Shown: positions 24,412 through 33,049, counted from the first letter of the stretch. The stretch: DNA of 35,267 nt from Victivallaceae bacterium (GCA_028698975.1 JAQVVK010000001.1:1-35267), one strand, 5' to 3'. A program made the numbers and translations. Notes: generated from the sequence alone by a model not told the origin.

Positions 24412-25766
24412 GCATGATCGGCACCATTATCGTCGCGCTCAAAGCCCTGCGCCGGAATCCGATGCGGGCGATGTTGACCACGCTCGGCATTGTGATCGGC
24501 ATTGCGGCGGTGATCGCCATGATGGAGATCGGCAGCGGTTCGTCGAATTCGATCCGCAAAAGTATTGAAAAAATGGGCGCAAACTGCATAATGGTGATGC
24601 CGGGAGCGTTTCGCATGGGCGGGGTGAGTCAGGGGTCGGGTTCGACCATGTCGCTCACCCCGGAGGATTGCGAGGCGGTGCTTCGCGAGTGCGTCAACGT
24701 CGGCAAGGCGGTGCCGGTGGTCAATGCGCGCGGCAAGCAGGCGGTGGCGGGCAACCTCAACTATTCGCCCAACAACATCATCGGCACCGGCCCGGATTTT
24801 CTCTCGATTCGCAACTGGGAAATCGGCGAGGGGCGGGCCTTCTCCGACCGTGAAGTCGATGAGCGGTCGCGGGTGTGTCTGGTGGGTGCGACCATTGTGC
24901 GCGAATTATTCAACGGTCAGTCACCGATCGATTGCGAACTTCGCATACAAAACGTCACCTTCAAGGTCATCGGCGTGCTGAAAAGCAAGGGAGCCAACAT
25001 GATGGGCGGCGACGAGGACGATGTGGTCATCGCCCCGTGGACGACCGTACGGCTGCGGGTGACCGGCCTGAAATACGGCAGTGCCACCAGCACGACCAGC
25101 AAGGCGGCCACTACGCCGAGCGAACTTTATCCCGGCTCCGGCGTCGCGCTTTATCCGGAGGAAAAAGACAATCTGCGCACCGACACATTGCTGATACCGC
25201 GTTTTATCCAGATCGACCAGATCGTGCTGACCGCCACCGCTCCGGAGCGGGTTGACGCGGCCATCGGCGAATTGACCGCGCTGTTGCGCGAACGCCACAA
25301 ACTCAAGCCGGAGGACGCCGACGACTTCTGGATACGCAATTCGGCAGAGTTCATGACCACGATAACCAACACCTCCAAGGTGATGACCAATCTGCTGCTT
25401 TGCGTGGCGTTGATCTCTCTGGTCGTGGGCGGCGTGGGCATTATGAACATCATGCTGGTCTCGGTCACCGAGCGCACCCGTGAAATCGGTCTGCGCATGG
25501 CGGTGGGGGCGAGATCGACCGATATTCTGCGCCAGTTTCTGATCGAATCGATCACGCTGTGTCTGGTCGGCGGGGCGATCGGCATCATGCTCGGCCACGG
25601 CGCCGCGCTGCTGGTGGAAAGTCAGTTGGGCTGGCCGATCGAGTCCAGTCCGGGCGCGGTGGCGGCGGCGGTGATCGTTTCGGCCGGGGTCGGTATTGTG
25701 TTCGGTTTCTACCCGGCGTGGAAGGCGTCGCGTCTTGACCCGATCGACGCGCTTCACTACGAATAG
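24408..25766 (+). CDS. MacB-like ABC transporter permease (FtsX family)
   Basis: This 452-residue membrane protein has the MacB permease layout. One N-terminal helix follows the ALRRNPMRAMLTTLGIVIGIAAVIAM start. A large periplasmic domain (about 45-320) comes next, then three helices near the C-terminus, with VGGVGIMNIMLVSVTERTRE and IGLRMAVGARSTDILRQFL between them and GFYPAWKASRLDPIDALHYE at the end. These segments are strongly conserved in MacB and macrolide or peptide exporters. Substrate unknown: antibiotics, lipopeptides, toxins or lipoproteins are all handled by relatives. Its stop lies only 4 bases from the stop of the convergent rlmH, with no room for a terminator between them. Confidence 0.92.
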   Translation: MSMIGTIIVALKALRRNPMRAMLTTLGIVIGIAAVIAMMEIGSGSSNSIRKSIEKMGANCIMVMPGAFRMGGVSQGSGSTMSLTPEDCEAVLRECVNVGKAVPVVNARGKQAVAGNLNYSPNNIIGTGPDFLSIRNWEIGEGRAFSDREVDERSRVCLVGATIVRELFNGQSPIDCELRIQNVTFKVIGVLKSKGANMMGGDEDDVVIAPWTTVRLRVTGLKYGSATSTTSKAATTPSELYPGSGVALYPEEKDNLRTDTLLIPRFIQIDQIVLTATAPERVDAAIGELTALLRERHKLKPEDADDFWIRNSAEFMTTITNTSKVMTNLLLCVALISLVVGGVGIMNIMLVSVTERTREIGLRMAVGARSTDILRQFLIESITLCLVGGAIGIMLGHGAALLVESQLGWPIESSPGAVAAAVIVSAGVGIVFGFYPAWKASRLDPIDALHYE

Positions 25767-25770
25767 AGCG

Positions 25771-26220
25771 TTATTTTTGCGCGCCCTCGCGGTGATAACC
25801 GCCGCCGTGCAGTATGCTCACGCCGCGAAAGAGTTGCTCGTAGAGCAGCAGCCTTGCCATTTCGTGGGTAAAGGTGAGTTTGGAGAGCGACCACAAGAGG
25901 GTGGCTCTCATTTTTACTTCCGGCGTCAGACCGTCCGGGCCTCCGATGACAAAGACCAGTTTGCGGTCGGCCGCGCCGAGGCGGCGGGCAAATTCCACGC
26001 TGGTGAATTGACGGCCTTCCTCGCTTAAAACGATCACTTCGGCGTCGCGGTCGCGGGAAATCGCCTTGAGAATGACTTCGCTCTCCGCGGCCGGGGTGGA
26101 GTCGTTGATCTCAAGTTGTTCAAGTTTGGCGTAGGGCGACAGCCATTTGGCAAATTCGTCGCAGCGCGATTTGACGGAGCGGTCTTTGAGTTTGCCGACG
26201 ACGACGATCTTAATCAGCAT
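25771..26220 (-). CDS. rlmH: 23S rRNA (pseudouridine1915-N3)-methyltransferase RlmH
   Basis: RlmH is a small SPOUT-fold methyltransferase that methylates pseudouridine 1915 in helix 69 of 23S rRNA within the assembled ribosome, using S-adenosylmethionine. The 149 residues show the family pattern: an N-terminal KIVVVGKLK strand, VIVLSEEGRQFTSVEFA, the SAM knot FVIGGPDGL, and the C-terminal LTFTHEMARLLLYEQLFRG..I.....YHR. It overlaps the end of mnmA by 11 bases, so the two RNA-modification genes are coupled. Confidence 0.95.
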   Translation of the reverse strand: MLIKIVVVGKLKDRSVKSRCDEFAKWLSPYAKLEQLEINDSTPAAESEVILKAISRDRDAEVIVLSEEGRQFTSVEFARRLGAADRKLVFVIGGPDGLTPEVKMRATLLWSLSKLTFTHEMARLLLYEQLFRGVSILHGGGYHREGAQK

Positions 26221-27295
26221 GGTCGATCACGCCTCCTCCCAACAACTGGTTGCCGCGGTAAAACACCGCCGCCTGACCCGGAGTAACCGCCGACAGCCCT
26301 TGATGGAGCGTCACTCGGAGTTTGCCGCCTTGGGCCGGCTCGATGGAGCACGCCACCGGGCGCGAGCGGTAGCGCGCCTGCACGGTCAGATTGTCGTTTT
26401 CGGGCGCGTGCCCCGACTGCCAGCAAATATTGGCCACGATAAATGAAGTGCTTTCAAGCAGTGCGCGATCGGTCACCAGCTCGATCGCACCGGTTTCGGC
26501 GTCGATAGATTTGATGTAGGCCGGTTCGCCCAGCGCGACGCGCAATCCCTTGCGCTGCCCGACCGTGTAGCGGTGAATGCCCTCATGACGGCCGACAATG
26601 CGCCCCTGATAGACGAAGAATCCGGGCTTGGCGGCAAATCCGCAAAGGCGGTGGAGCGTTTCGCCGAAACACTCGCCGGGCACCTGAAAACAGGCGTCCT
26701 GACTGTCGGGTTTGTCTGAAGTGACAAAACCGTGCCGGGCGGCGATACGGCGAACTTCGCTTTTTTCGAGCGTGCCGACCGGAAATTCCAGCCGTCCGAG
26801 ATCGCTTTGGGTCAGGCGGTAGAGAAAATAACTCTGATCCTTGACCGGGTCGTCGCCCCGGAGCAATGCAATACCGCCGTCGTCGCCGGTGGTAAGTCTG
26901 GCGTAATGGCCGGTGGCGACTTTGGCCGCTCCGATGGAGTCGGCGTATTCGATCAGGGCGGCGAATTTCACCAGCAGATTGCAGTCACAACAGGGGTTCG
27001 GCGTGCGCCCTGCCGCGTATTCGGCGGCGGCATGGCACAGCACACGGCTTTCAAAACGGGGGAAACACTCAAGGTACTTGTGGCCGATGCCGAGCTTGGC
27101 GCAGACGTCGGCCACCGCCGCTTCGTCGCTGCGCGAGGCGCAAAGCTGCGAAGCCGAAAATTCCGGGTCGGGGTGGCGCAGCCGCAGCGTGGCGGCCTCG
27201 ACCTGCCGGTGGGCTTCCATAAGAAAAGCGGCTGCGACCGAGGAATCCACTCCTCCGGAAAGCGCGACCACCACTTTATTCGGATCGCGGTTCAT
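26210..27295 (-). CDS. mnmA: tRNA-specific 2-thiouridylase MnmA
   Basis: MnmA activates U34 of Lys, Glu and Gln tRNAs with ATP and transfers sulfur to make 2-thiouridine. The PP-loop is SGGVDSS (13-19). The catalytic cysteines are C102 in TPNPCCDCN and C202 in DSQDACF, at nearly the same numbers as in E. coli. TGHYAR, KDQSYFLY, YTVGQRKGL and a C-terminal beta domain are present. NPCCDCN has three cysteines, where the usual motif is NPCxxCN; the extra one is C103. A GGAAGGTGA ribosome site overlaps the stop of the upstream metF-like gene. Confidence 0.95.
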   Translation of the reverse strand: MNRDPNKVVVALSGGVDSSVAAAFLMEAHRQVEAATLRLRHPDPEFSASQLCASRSDEAAVADVCAKLGIGHKYLECFPRFESRVLCHAAAEYAAGRTPNPCCDCNLLVKFAALIEYADSIGAAKVATGHYARLTTGDDGGIALLRGDDPVKDQSYFLYRLTQSDLGRLEFPVGTLEKSEVRRIAARHGFVTSDKPDSQDACFQVPGECFGETLHRLCGFAAKPGFFVYQGRIVGRHEGIHRYTVGQRKGLRVALGEPAYIKSIDAETGAIELVTDRALLESTSFIVANICWQSGHAPENDNLTVQARYRSRPVACSIEPAQGGKLRVTLHQGLSAVTPGQAAVFYRGNQLLGGGVIDHAD

Positions 27296-27301
27296 GGCTT
27301 G

Positions 27302-28729
27302 TCACCTTCCGGGCGGCAGGAGTTTTTCATCGACGCGGGCGATCTCGCCGCGCCAATGGGCGAGCCGCGCGATGCGGCTGTGGATGCACTCAAAGTTTTG
27401 CAGCTCGCATTCGCCGTCGGGCCGTACGCCGCCGCAGGGGCCGTTGGCCAGTCTTTTGGGGCAGTTTTCGGTGCAGACAAACCAGGTGTCGGCCAGGCGG
27501 CAGCGTTGACAGCCGCGGCAATGGGAAAGCAGTTTTTTGCCGAGCGTGGAGCCGCCCGGTCTGCGGCTGCTCCGCTCAAAGAGGGCGCGGCGCAGATTGA
27601 ACTTGAGTTTTTCCAGCGGGGTGACGCACAACGACCCGACCTCGTTGGCGGTCGGCGGAGCCTCGGTCGGGTAGGGCCGGTGCAGAGTGCGGTCATAAAG
27701 GTAGAAACTGCTGGAAAACGGAGCCATTTCGGTGCGGGCAAGGTACGAATTGTATTCCTCAAGCCAATGGCCGAAGCTGGTGAATTCGCGCAGGGCCGCG
27801 CCGATCCGCTCCGCCACCACCTTGACCCGGTGGGGTTGGTCGACCCCGGCCAGTTGAATGCCGCTGAATCCGAGCAGTCGGCACCCGGCGGCCTGAAGTT
27901 CGAGCCGCCGCAGTTGAGCCGATTCAAACTGGTTGACCGAGTAGCGCAGCTCCTTGTCGAGGATCTTGCGGAAGTCCGGCGAGATGTTCACTCCGGGCAT
28001 GCCGCCGTTGAGAATCTGCTCGACCCGCTCCGGCGTGAGCAGTATCAGCCGGGCGATCATCGGGTTGTAAACTCCGCGCCCCATCTGATACCAGAAAAGC
28101 GATTGAAGTTTGAGCATGTCCCACCCGGCCTGCGTCACCGCAAACGAGGCGCCGGCCAGATATTTGCGGGCGAGTTTGCCATATTGACCGAGCAGGGTGA
28201 ACGGCGTGTACTGAAAGGGATTGACCACTCCGCCGGTAAAGAAGTTGTTTGCGGGCCGTTCGCCGATCATTTCCAAAATGTTGACGCTCTCGGTGAAGCT
28301 GCGCCGTCTGGTTTCGCGCACGCCGTCGCCGGGAAGCGCGCTGCCGGTGGTAGCGACCACGTTGAGATTGCCGTTGTTGGCCGCGATGGAGATCAGGTTG
28401 CGCACCTCCTCCGGCGCGGTGTCGCGCCCCGAAATATAGACCAGATGGCGGTCGCGGTTTTCGGGAGACAGCGCGGCGGCGTATTCGACGGCGCGCCATG
28501 CGTCGATGGTGAAGCCGCGGTCGGTGATGGCCAGCGCGGTGTTGACCGAGCTTATATCGAGCACGCATTTTTCGAGAGCGGCGAGTCTTTCGGCGCAGGC
28601 TTCGGGCGGATTGGCCTTGCCGGGCGACGAGTGTTCGACGAGCATGACGAATTCGCCGCGCTCGACTGCTTCGCGGAACCGGTTGCGCTTAGGCGGGGTG
28701 AGATTTATTTCAAGTTGAATATCGTCCAT
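27302..28729 (-). CDS. Methylenetetrahydrofolate reductase (MetF) fused to a cysteine-rich C-terminal domain
   Basis: The N-terminal part (about 1-300) is a MetF-type barrel that reduces 5,10-methylene-THF to 5-methyl-THF with FAD. It has the Glu of FVMLVEHSSP (about residue 32) and the NLNVVATTGSAL, FFTGGVVNPF and GASFAVTQAGWD segments. The last 100 or so residues are the MTHFR_C/MetV-type zinc domain: HCRGCQRCRLADTWFVC, then TENCPKRLANGPCGG and GECEL, with nine or more cysteines. In acetogens MetV is a separate partner that couples MetF to other electron carriers. I chose the ATG at 28729 over a TTG 10 codons upstream that overlaps the preceding gene. It starts 4 bases after the flippase-like gene. 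Confidence 0.85.
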   Translation of the reverse strand: MDDIQLEINLTPPKRNRFREAVERGEFVMLVEHSSPGKANPPEACAERLAALEKCVLDISSVNTALAITDRGFTIDAWRAVEYAAALSPENRDRHLVYISGRDTAPEEVRNLISIAANNGNLNVVATTGSALPGDGVRETRRRSFTESVNILEMIGERPANNFFTGGVVNPFQYTPFTLLGQYGKLARKYLAGASFAVTQAGWDMLKLQSLFWYQMGRGVYNPMIARLILLTPERVEQILNGGMPGVNISPDFRKILDKELRYSVNQFESAQLRRLELQAAGCRLLGFSGIQLAGVDQPHRVKVVAERIGAALREFTSFGHWLEEYNSYLARTEMAPFSSSFYLYDRTLHRPYPTEAPPTANEVGSLCVTPLEKLKFNLRRALFERSSRRPGGSTLGKKLLSHCRGCQRCRLADTWFVCTENCPKRLANGPCGGVRPDGECELQNFECIHSRIARLAHWRGEIARVDEKLLPPGR

Positions 28730-28733
28730 GGCA

Positions 28734-29771
28734 TCACTCTTTCGCCGACTCGGTTTCAAGGATCTTTACCGTATTTTTGCGCCCCGGGTCGAACAGGAAA
28801 AATCCCCCGCCGGAAAGCGCGCAAAACAGCAGCAGCATAGTGTAGATCGCCATCGCCGCGGTGGCGACCGGTTCCGGGATGCCGGAGGCGACCAGCAGTA
28901 CGATCACCGCCACGTCGCGCCCGCCGAAGCCGCCCGGCAGGATCGGCAGCAGGCCGACGATATTGCCGATGGTGACCGAGGTGATCAGAGCAAGTATCGA
29001 AACCTCGACGTGCAAGCCGGTCATGATGAAGAAAAATGACACCACGGTCATGAGATGCACGAGAGGGACGCTGAGCAGCGTCATTTCGGTCACCAGTTTC
29101 CAGTTGTCGGCATAGAGGTCGGCGGCTCCGCAAAGGCGGGTGACCATGCCGTGAGTCCAGCGGTCGCCCAGCCGCATAAGCATGCCAAACGGAGGTATCT
29201 TCTCGAGAATGCGGTGCATGAATATGACGCAACTTGCCGCCAGCCCGGTCAGACAGACAACGGCCAGCACCGCGATGAAAATGTGCCTTGCGAAATCGGT
29301 TTCGATAAGTCCGGGGTGTGTCACGTTCATAAGGTGCGGTATGGAGCAGGCCAGCAAAATCAGAGCCAGGGCAAAAAGAGCGATCATGCCGACGATGCGG
29401 TCCATCAAAATGGTGAAAGCTCCGTCCATTTTTTTGCCCTGCGGCGAACGGCTGGAAAGCATTCCCATTTTGACGACGTCGCCGCCGATCGCGCCGCCCG
29501 GCATGACCAGCGAAAAGAAATACCCCTGCATGCTGAGCGAAAACGCTTCCAGCGGAGTCAATTTGATGTTGAGCACTCCGGTAAGTTTGTTCCACCGCCA
29601 CGCCACCACGCACATGTGAAAATAGTAGGTGATGAAAGCCGGGATCAGCCACCAGAGGTTGAAATCTTTAAGTGACTTGATGATGTCGGCCGGATTTCGA
29701 AACAACCACCAGATGATGCCGGCTGCGATGGCGATTTTCAATATGAAAAAACCGATTTTCTTTAATTTCAT
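28734..29771 (-). CDS. Flippase-like membrane protein (lysylphosphatidylglycerol synthetase TM / UPF0104 family)
   Basis: This 345-residue protein has about eight membrane helices and the family core: the first helix with IIWWLFRNP, the SLSMQGYFFSLVMPGGAIGGDVVKM motif spanning helices 3-4 (written here in two parts: SLSMQGYFF and SLVMPGGAIGGDVVK), MDRIVGM, and IVGLLPILPGGFGGRD near the C-terminus. The membrane part of MprF flips aminoacyl-phosphatidylglycerol; stand-alone relatives are suspected lipid or glycolipid flippases. No catalytic synthetase domain is attached. It is the first gene of the metF-mnmA-rlmH run, with an AAGGA ribosome site. A TTGCCG-N17-TATTTT promoter candidate upstream is weak. 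The lipid substrate is unknown. Confidence 0.82.
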   Translation of the reverse strand: MKLKKIGFFILKIAIAAGIIWWLFRNPADIIKSLKDFNLWWLIPAFITYYFHMCVVAWRWNKLTGVLNIKLTPLEAFSLSMQGYFFSLVMPGGAIGGDVVKMGMLSSRSPQGKKMDGAFTILMDRIVGMIALFALALILLACSIPHLMNVTHPGLIETDFARHIFIAVLAVVCLTGLAASCVIFMHRILEKIPPFGMLMRLGDRWTHGMVTRLCGAADLYADNWKLVTEMTLLSVPLVHLMTVVSFFFIMTGLHVEVSILALITSVTIGNIVGLLPILPGGFGGRDVAVIVLLVASGIPEPVATAAMAIYTMLLLFCALSGGGFFLFDPGRKNTVKILETESAKE

Positions 29772-29887
29772 CAGGCGTCCTTTCCGAAGAAATTTGTGTC
29801 ATCATATAAAATAGCATAAAAATACCGTCCCGGCAAATGATGACGGCGTATAATCGGCTTATATTTCCACATGGCGGCGGGGGCGGC

Positions 29888-29916
29888 TTGAAAGCATCGG
29901 CAAACGGGTGTATATT
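29888..29916 (+). promoter_or_regulatory. Sigma70-type promoter for the aldolase-like gene
   Basis: TTGAAA (29888-29893) and TATATT (29911-29916) have a 17-base spacer; each matches five of six consensus positions. The predicted transcription start is near 29923, giving a leader of about 40 bases. Because the -10 box covers base 29911, the longest open frame (from 29908) cannot be the true start. Confidence 0.6.
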
Positions 29917-29964
29917 ATAAGATTACACAATCATCCGGGCGAACGGCCCGGCAAACGGGGGATA

Positions 29965-31269
29965 ATGGAGATCATGGAAAAAATCAACTACACTCACCCG
30001 CGCGATCAGATCGTTGAGATCATGAAGCGCATTTATGGATATGGCATGACCACTACTTCCGGCGGCAATCTGTCGATCATGGATTCCGACGGCAACATGT
30101 GGATCAGCCCCGGAGGCATCGACAAGGGCACGCTTCAGCGCGACGACATCGTGTGTGTGCATGCCGACGGCACCATCACCGGGCGGCACAAGCCCTCCAG
30201 CGAATTTCCGTTCCACCGGGCGATATACAAGATGCGCCCCGACGTCAAGGCGATTTTGCACGCCCATCCGCCGGCGCTGGTTTCGTTCAGCGTGGCCGGC
30301 AAGATACCGGACACGCACATCCACCCCACCGCAAAGTTGATTTGCGGCACGGTGGGTTACGCCCCCTACGAGGTGCCGGGCAGCGAAGCTCTCGGCCGCA
30401 ACGTGGCGGAGGCGTTCAAGGCGGGGCACAGCACGATCCTGCTGGAAAATCACGGGGCCTGCTGCGCCGGGGCGACGCTGCTTCAGGCGTTTCAGCGTTT
30501 TGAGACGCTCGATTTCTGCGCCCGTCTGATCAACCGGGCGAACCGTATCGGCAAGATCAATTATCTGTCCGACACCCAGATCGAGTTTTCGCTCATCAAC
30601 CGCAATTTGGATTTCCACCCGTACGAGCCGGAAGCCCATACCAGCGAGGAGCTTGAGATGCGCTACCAGATGGTGCAGCTCATCCGCCGCGCCTACCGGC
30701 AGATGCTGTTTACCAGCACCGAGGGTACGTTTGCGGTGCGTCTGCCCAATGACAGCTTTCTCATCACGCCGTTTGGCACCGACCGCGGCAATATCGACAT
30801 AGACGATCTGGTGCTTATCAGCGGCAAGCGTTACGAGGAAGACAAGCTGCCGAGCCGGGCCGCCTGGTTCTTCCGCCGCATATTCGACGCGCAGCCCGAG
30901 ATCAATTCGCTCATCATCGCGAACCCGCCCAACCTGACGGCTTACGGGGCGGCCAACACGATGTTCGATCCGCGGGTGATACCGGAAAGCTATATTCTGT
31001 TGCGTGAGATGCCGATGTTTGAGTTCGGCGAGAATTTCCGCGACATCGACAAGGTGACTTCGACGATTTCGCCGCGTTATCCGATCATTCTTATACAGAA
31101 CGATTGCATGGTCTCCAGCGGCAAGACGCTGCTTGAGGCTTATGACCGGATGGAAGTCGCGGAGTTCAGCGCCAAGGCCACCATCGCGGCCGCCGGTCTC
31201 GGCGGCATGAAGCCGATCAACGACGCTCAGATCGCGGATCTGGTCAAAGCGTTTAAGTTGATTCCGTAA
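29965..31269 (+). CDS. Tandem class II aldolase/adducin-like protein, second domain metal-free
   Basis: The protein holds two aldolase/adducin folds. In the first (about 1-205, counted from ATG 29965) the Zn and catalytic residues are present: E80 in PSSEFPFH, H99 and H101 in LHAHPP, and H163 in ENHG. The second (about 230-430) aligns segment by segment, but E80 is replaced by Ala (PSRAAWFF), the two histidines by Ile and Asn (IIANPP) and H163 by Asp (IQNDC, about 380). It should therefore bind no zinc. A sugar-phosphate aldolase, epimerase or dehydratase activity is possible for domain 1. Start at ATG 29965 or 29974 is uncertain; a GGGGGA stretch lies just upstream. No sugar kinase or isomerase accompanies it. 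Confidence 0.8.
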   Translation: MEIMEKINYTHPRDQIVEIMKRIYGYGMTTTSGGNLSIMDSDGNMWISPGGIDKGTLQRDDIVCVHADGTITGRHKPSSEFPFHRAIYKMRPDVKAILHAHPPALVSFSVAGKIPDTHIHPTAKLICGTVGYAPYEVPGSEALGRNVAEAFKAGHSTILLENHGACCAGATLLQAFQRFETLDFCARLINRANRIGKINYLSDTQIEFSLINRNLDFHPYEPEAHTSEELEMRYQMVQLIRRAYRQMLFTSTEGTFAVRLPNDSFLITPFGTDRGNIDIDDLVLISGKRYEEDKLPSRAAWFFRRIFDAQPEINSLIIANPPNLTAYGAANTMFDPRVIPESYILLREMPMFEFGENFRDIDKVTSTISPRYPIILIQNDCMVSSGKTLLEAYDRMEVAEFSAKATIAAAGLGGMKPINDAQIADLVKAFKLIP

Positions 31270-31345
31270 TAAGGCGATACAGCCAAAATTTGCGTCGATG
31301 GATTTTCGTCCAGCCGTGAAGCTGATTTTTTGAAGTTCCCGAAGC

Positions 31346-31369
31346 GGCTTTACCCTCAGCGGTAAAGCC
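31346..31369 (+). promoter_or_regulatory. Perfect 9-bp stem-loop in the leader of the DEAD-box helicase gene
   Basis: GGCTTTACC (31346-31354) and GGTAAAGCC (31361-31369) are exact inverted repeats around a six-base loop, CTCAGC. No T-run follows on the plus strand, so it is not a classical intrinsic terminator. It lies in the 160-base gap between the aldolase-like gene and the helicase. A CCC/GGG pair outside the stem could extend it. DEAD-box helicase genes are often controlled through their leaders, so a regulatory role is plausible but unproven. Confidence 0.5.
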
Positions 31370-31429
31370 CGAGGGGCAGCAGGAAAGCAGCAAAACGGGG
31401 GGCGAAAAGACGCGGCGGGAGTTTTGGCA

Positions 31430-33049
31430 GTGCCGCCTAATAATACCAGAATCGGGGTAAAAGTGTTCAATTCACTGAAGAAGAAGATCAAAAAACTGTT
31501 GGGTGTAAGTGGCGGCGAAGTTACCGTCACCATCACGCCGAAATCATCCCGGCCGGCGGCCCGCAAGAGCCGCGACAAAGACCGCGACAAAGACCGCGAC
31601 AAGTCGCGCGAGCGCAAAAAGGGCGCGGCGGTGTCGATCGTTGTCGCCGACGAAGCCAAGCGCGAACGCAAACGGCGCAAACGCAAATCCGAACCGGCGG
31701 CCGCCGAGGTGATTCCTCAGGTGATCCGGCCGGAAAAACCGGCGGAGTTGCGCGACGTGCCCCGGGTCGAGGGGAAAACCCGTTTTCTTGATCTTCCGCT
31801 TCACGAAGATGTGCAGTTTGGCGTGCAAAATGCCGAGTTTGAATACTGCACCCCGATACAGGCGATGACGCTTCCGCCGCTGCTGGAAGGGCGCGATCTC
31901 GCCGGCAAGGCGCAGACCGGCACCGGCAAGACGGCGGCGTTTCTGCTGGCTCTCTTTACCCGTCTGCTCAATAATCCGCAGGAAAACCGCAAGATCGGTC
32001 AGCCGCGCGCTCTGGTGCTGGCTCCGACCCGCGAGCTGGCCATGCAGATACACAAGGACGCGGTGTCGCTGGGGTTGTTCACTCCGTTGCGCAACGTCGC
32101 GGTGTTCGGCGGTATGGATCACGAGAAACAGCGTCGCACGCTGGAAGATGTGGTCGATATTGTGGTCGGCACGCCGGGCCGGGTGATCGATTACAGCACG
32201 ACCGGCAGCCTTGATCTCAGCCGGGTTGAAGTGTTGGTGATCGACGAAGCCGACCGTATGCTCGACATGGGGTTCATCCCCGACGTCAAGCGCATCGTGG
32301 CGCGGCTGCCGCGCAAAGGCGAACGGCAGACGCTGCTGTTTTCGGCCACGCTTGACGAGCATATTCTGCGGCTTTCCTCGGGTTGGCTCACCGATCCGAT
32401 AATTCTGGAAAGCGAGCCGGAGAAGCTGGTGAGTGAAAACATCGAGCAGACCTTTTACTCGGTGCTGCGCGAGGACAAACTCGCCCTGTTGCTCTACATG
32501 CTTCACAATGAGCCATACGACCGGGTGTTGATTTTCGGCAACCGCAAGGATATAAACCTGAAGTTGCAGTATGATCTGGCGCGTTACGGTTTTGAGGTGC
32601 CGGTGCTATCCGGCGATATTCCGCAGGAGAAGCGCATCAAGGTGCTGGAGCGTTTCCGCTCTGGCGAGGAAAAGATCGTGATCGCCACCGACGTGGCGGC
32701 GCGCGGCATTCACGTCGACGACGTTTCGCTGGTGGTCAATTTCGACCTTCCGGAGCGGCCCGAGGATTATGTGCACCGCATCGGCCGTACCGGCCGGGCC
32801 GGGCACACCGGCAAGTCGGTGAGCTTCCTTTGCGAATATGGCGCCTACTATCTGCCCGACATCGAAAAATTGCTCGGCGTACAGTTTCCGAGCGTTCAGC
32901 CGACCGAGGAAATGCTTAAACTGCCGCCGCCGGTCGAGGGTGCGCATTTGCCGCCCCGTCCCGGACGCAACAGTCATGGCGGCGGTCATCGCGGCGGCGG
33001 CCACTCCGGTGGCGGCATGTCGCGGGGCGGTTCGCGCCGCCGGTTCTGA
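31430..33049 (+). CDS. DEAD-box ATP-dependent RNA helicase (RhlB/RhlE-like)
   Basis: This is a full DEAD-box motor with basic, low-complexity extensions. Motifs in order: a Q-motif CTPIQAMTLP, motif I AQTGTGKT, Ia PTRELA, Ib TPGR, II DEAD, III SAT, IV-V with IFGNRKD and ATDVAARGIHV, and VI HRIGRTGRAG. Before the motor are about 100 residues rich in Lys and Arg with an RDKD repeat; after it comes a Gly/His-rich tail (GGGHRGGGHSGGGMSRGGS) that should bind RNA. No ATG is available. The GTG at 31430 has a GGGAG site 8 bases upstream and is preferred; TTG 31424 and GTG 31463 are alternatives. It probably unwinds structured RNA in ribosome assembly or degradation. Confidence 0.93.
   Translation: MPPNNTRIGVKVFNSLKKKIKKLLGVSGGEVTVTITPKSSRPAARKSRDKDRDKDRDKSRERKKGAAVSIVVADEAKRERKRRKRKSEPAAAEVIPQVIRPEKPAELRDVPRVEGKTRFLDLPLHEDVQFGVQNAEFEYCTPIQAMTLPPLLEGRDLAGKAQTGTGKTAAFLLALFTRLLNNPQENRKIGQPRALVLAPTRELAMQIHKDAVSLGLFTPLRNVAVFGGMDHEKQRRTLEDVVDIVVGTPGRVIDYSTTGSLDLSRVEVLVIDEADRMLDMGFIPDVKRIVARLPRKGERQTLLFSATLDEHILRLSSGWLTDPIILESEPEKLVSENIEQTFYSVLREDKLALLLYMLHNEPYDRVLIFGNRKDINLKLQYDLARYGFEVPVLSGDIPQEKRIKVLERFRSGEEKIVIATDVAARGIHVDDVSLVVNFDLPERPEDYVHRIGRTGRAGHTGKSVSFLCEYGAYYLPDIEKLLGVQFPSVQPTEEMLKLPPPVEGAHLPPRPGRNSHGGGHRGGGHSGGGMSRGGSRRRF
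31571..31603 (+). repeat. 12-base tandem repeat in the helicase N-terminal region
   Basis: CGCGACAAAGAC occurs twice in direct tandem (31571-31582, 31583-31594) and a third, partial copy follows. It encodes RDKDRDKDRDK in the charged N-terminal extension. Confidence 0.75.

Noticed and set aside
26732..28840. A 702-codon open frame on the plus strand, antisense to mnmA and the metF-like gene
   Set aside because: It crosses two clearly recognised minus-strand genes and their junction, has no recognisable motif, and arises from GC-rich third positions.
29908..29964. Upstream extension of the aldolase-like frame
   Set aside because: It begins next to the -10 box of a good promoter, before the predicted transcription start.
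29923..31686. A 587-codon open frame on the minus strand opposite the aldolase-like and helicase genes
   Set aside because: It is a shadow of two well-supported plus-strand genes; its composition is Arg/Gly/Ala-rich without family features.
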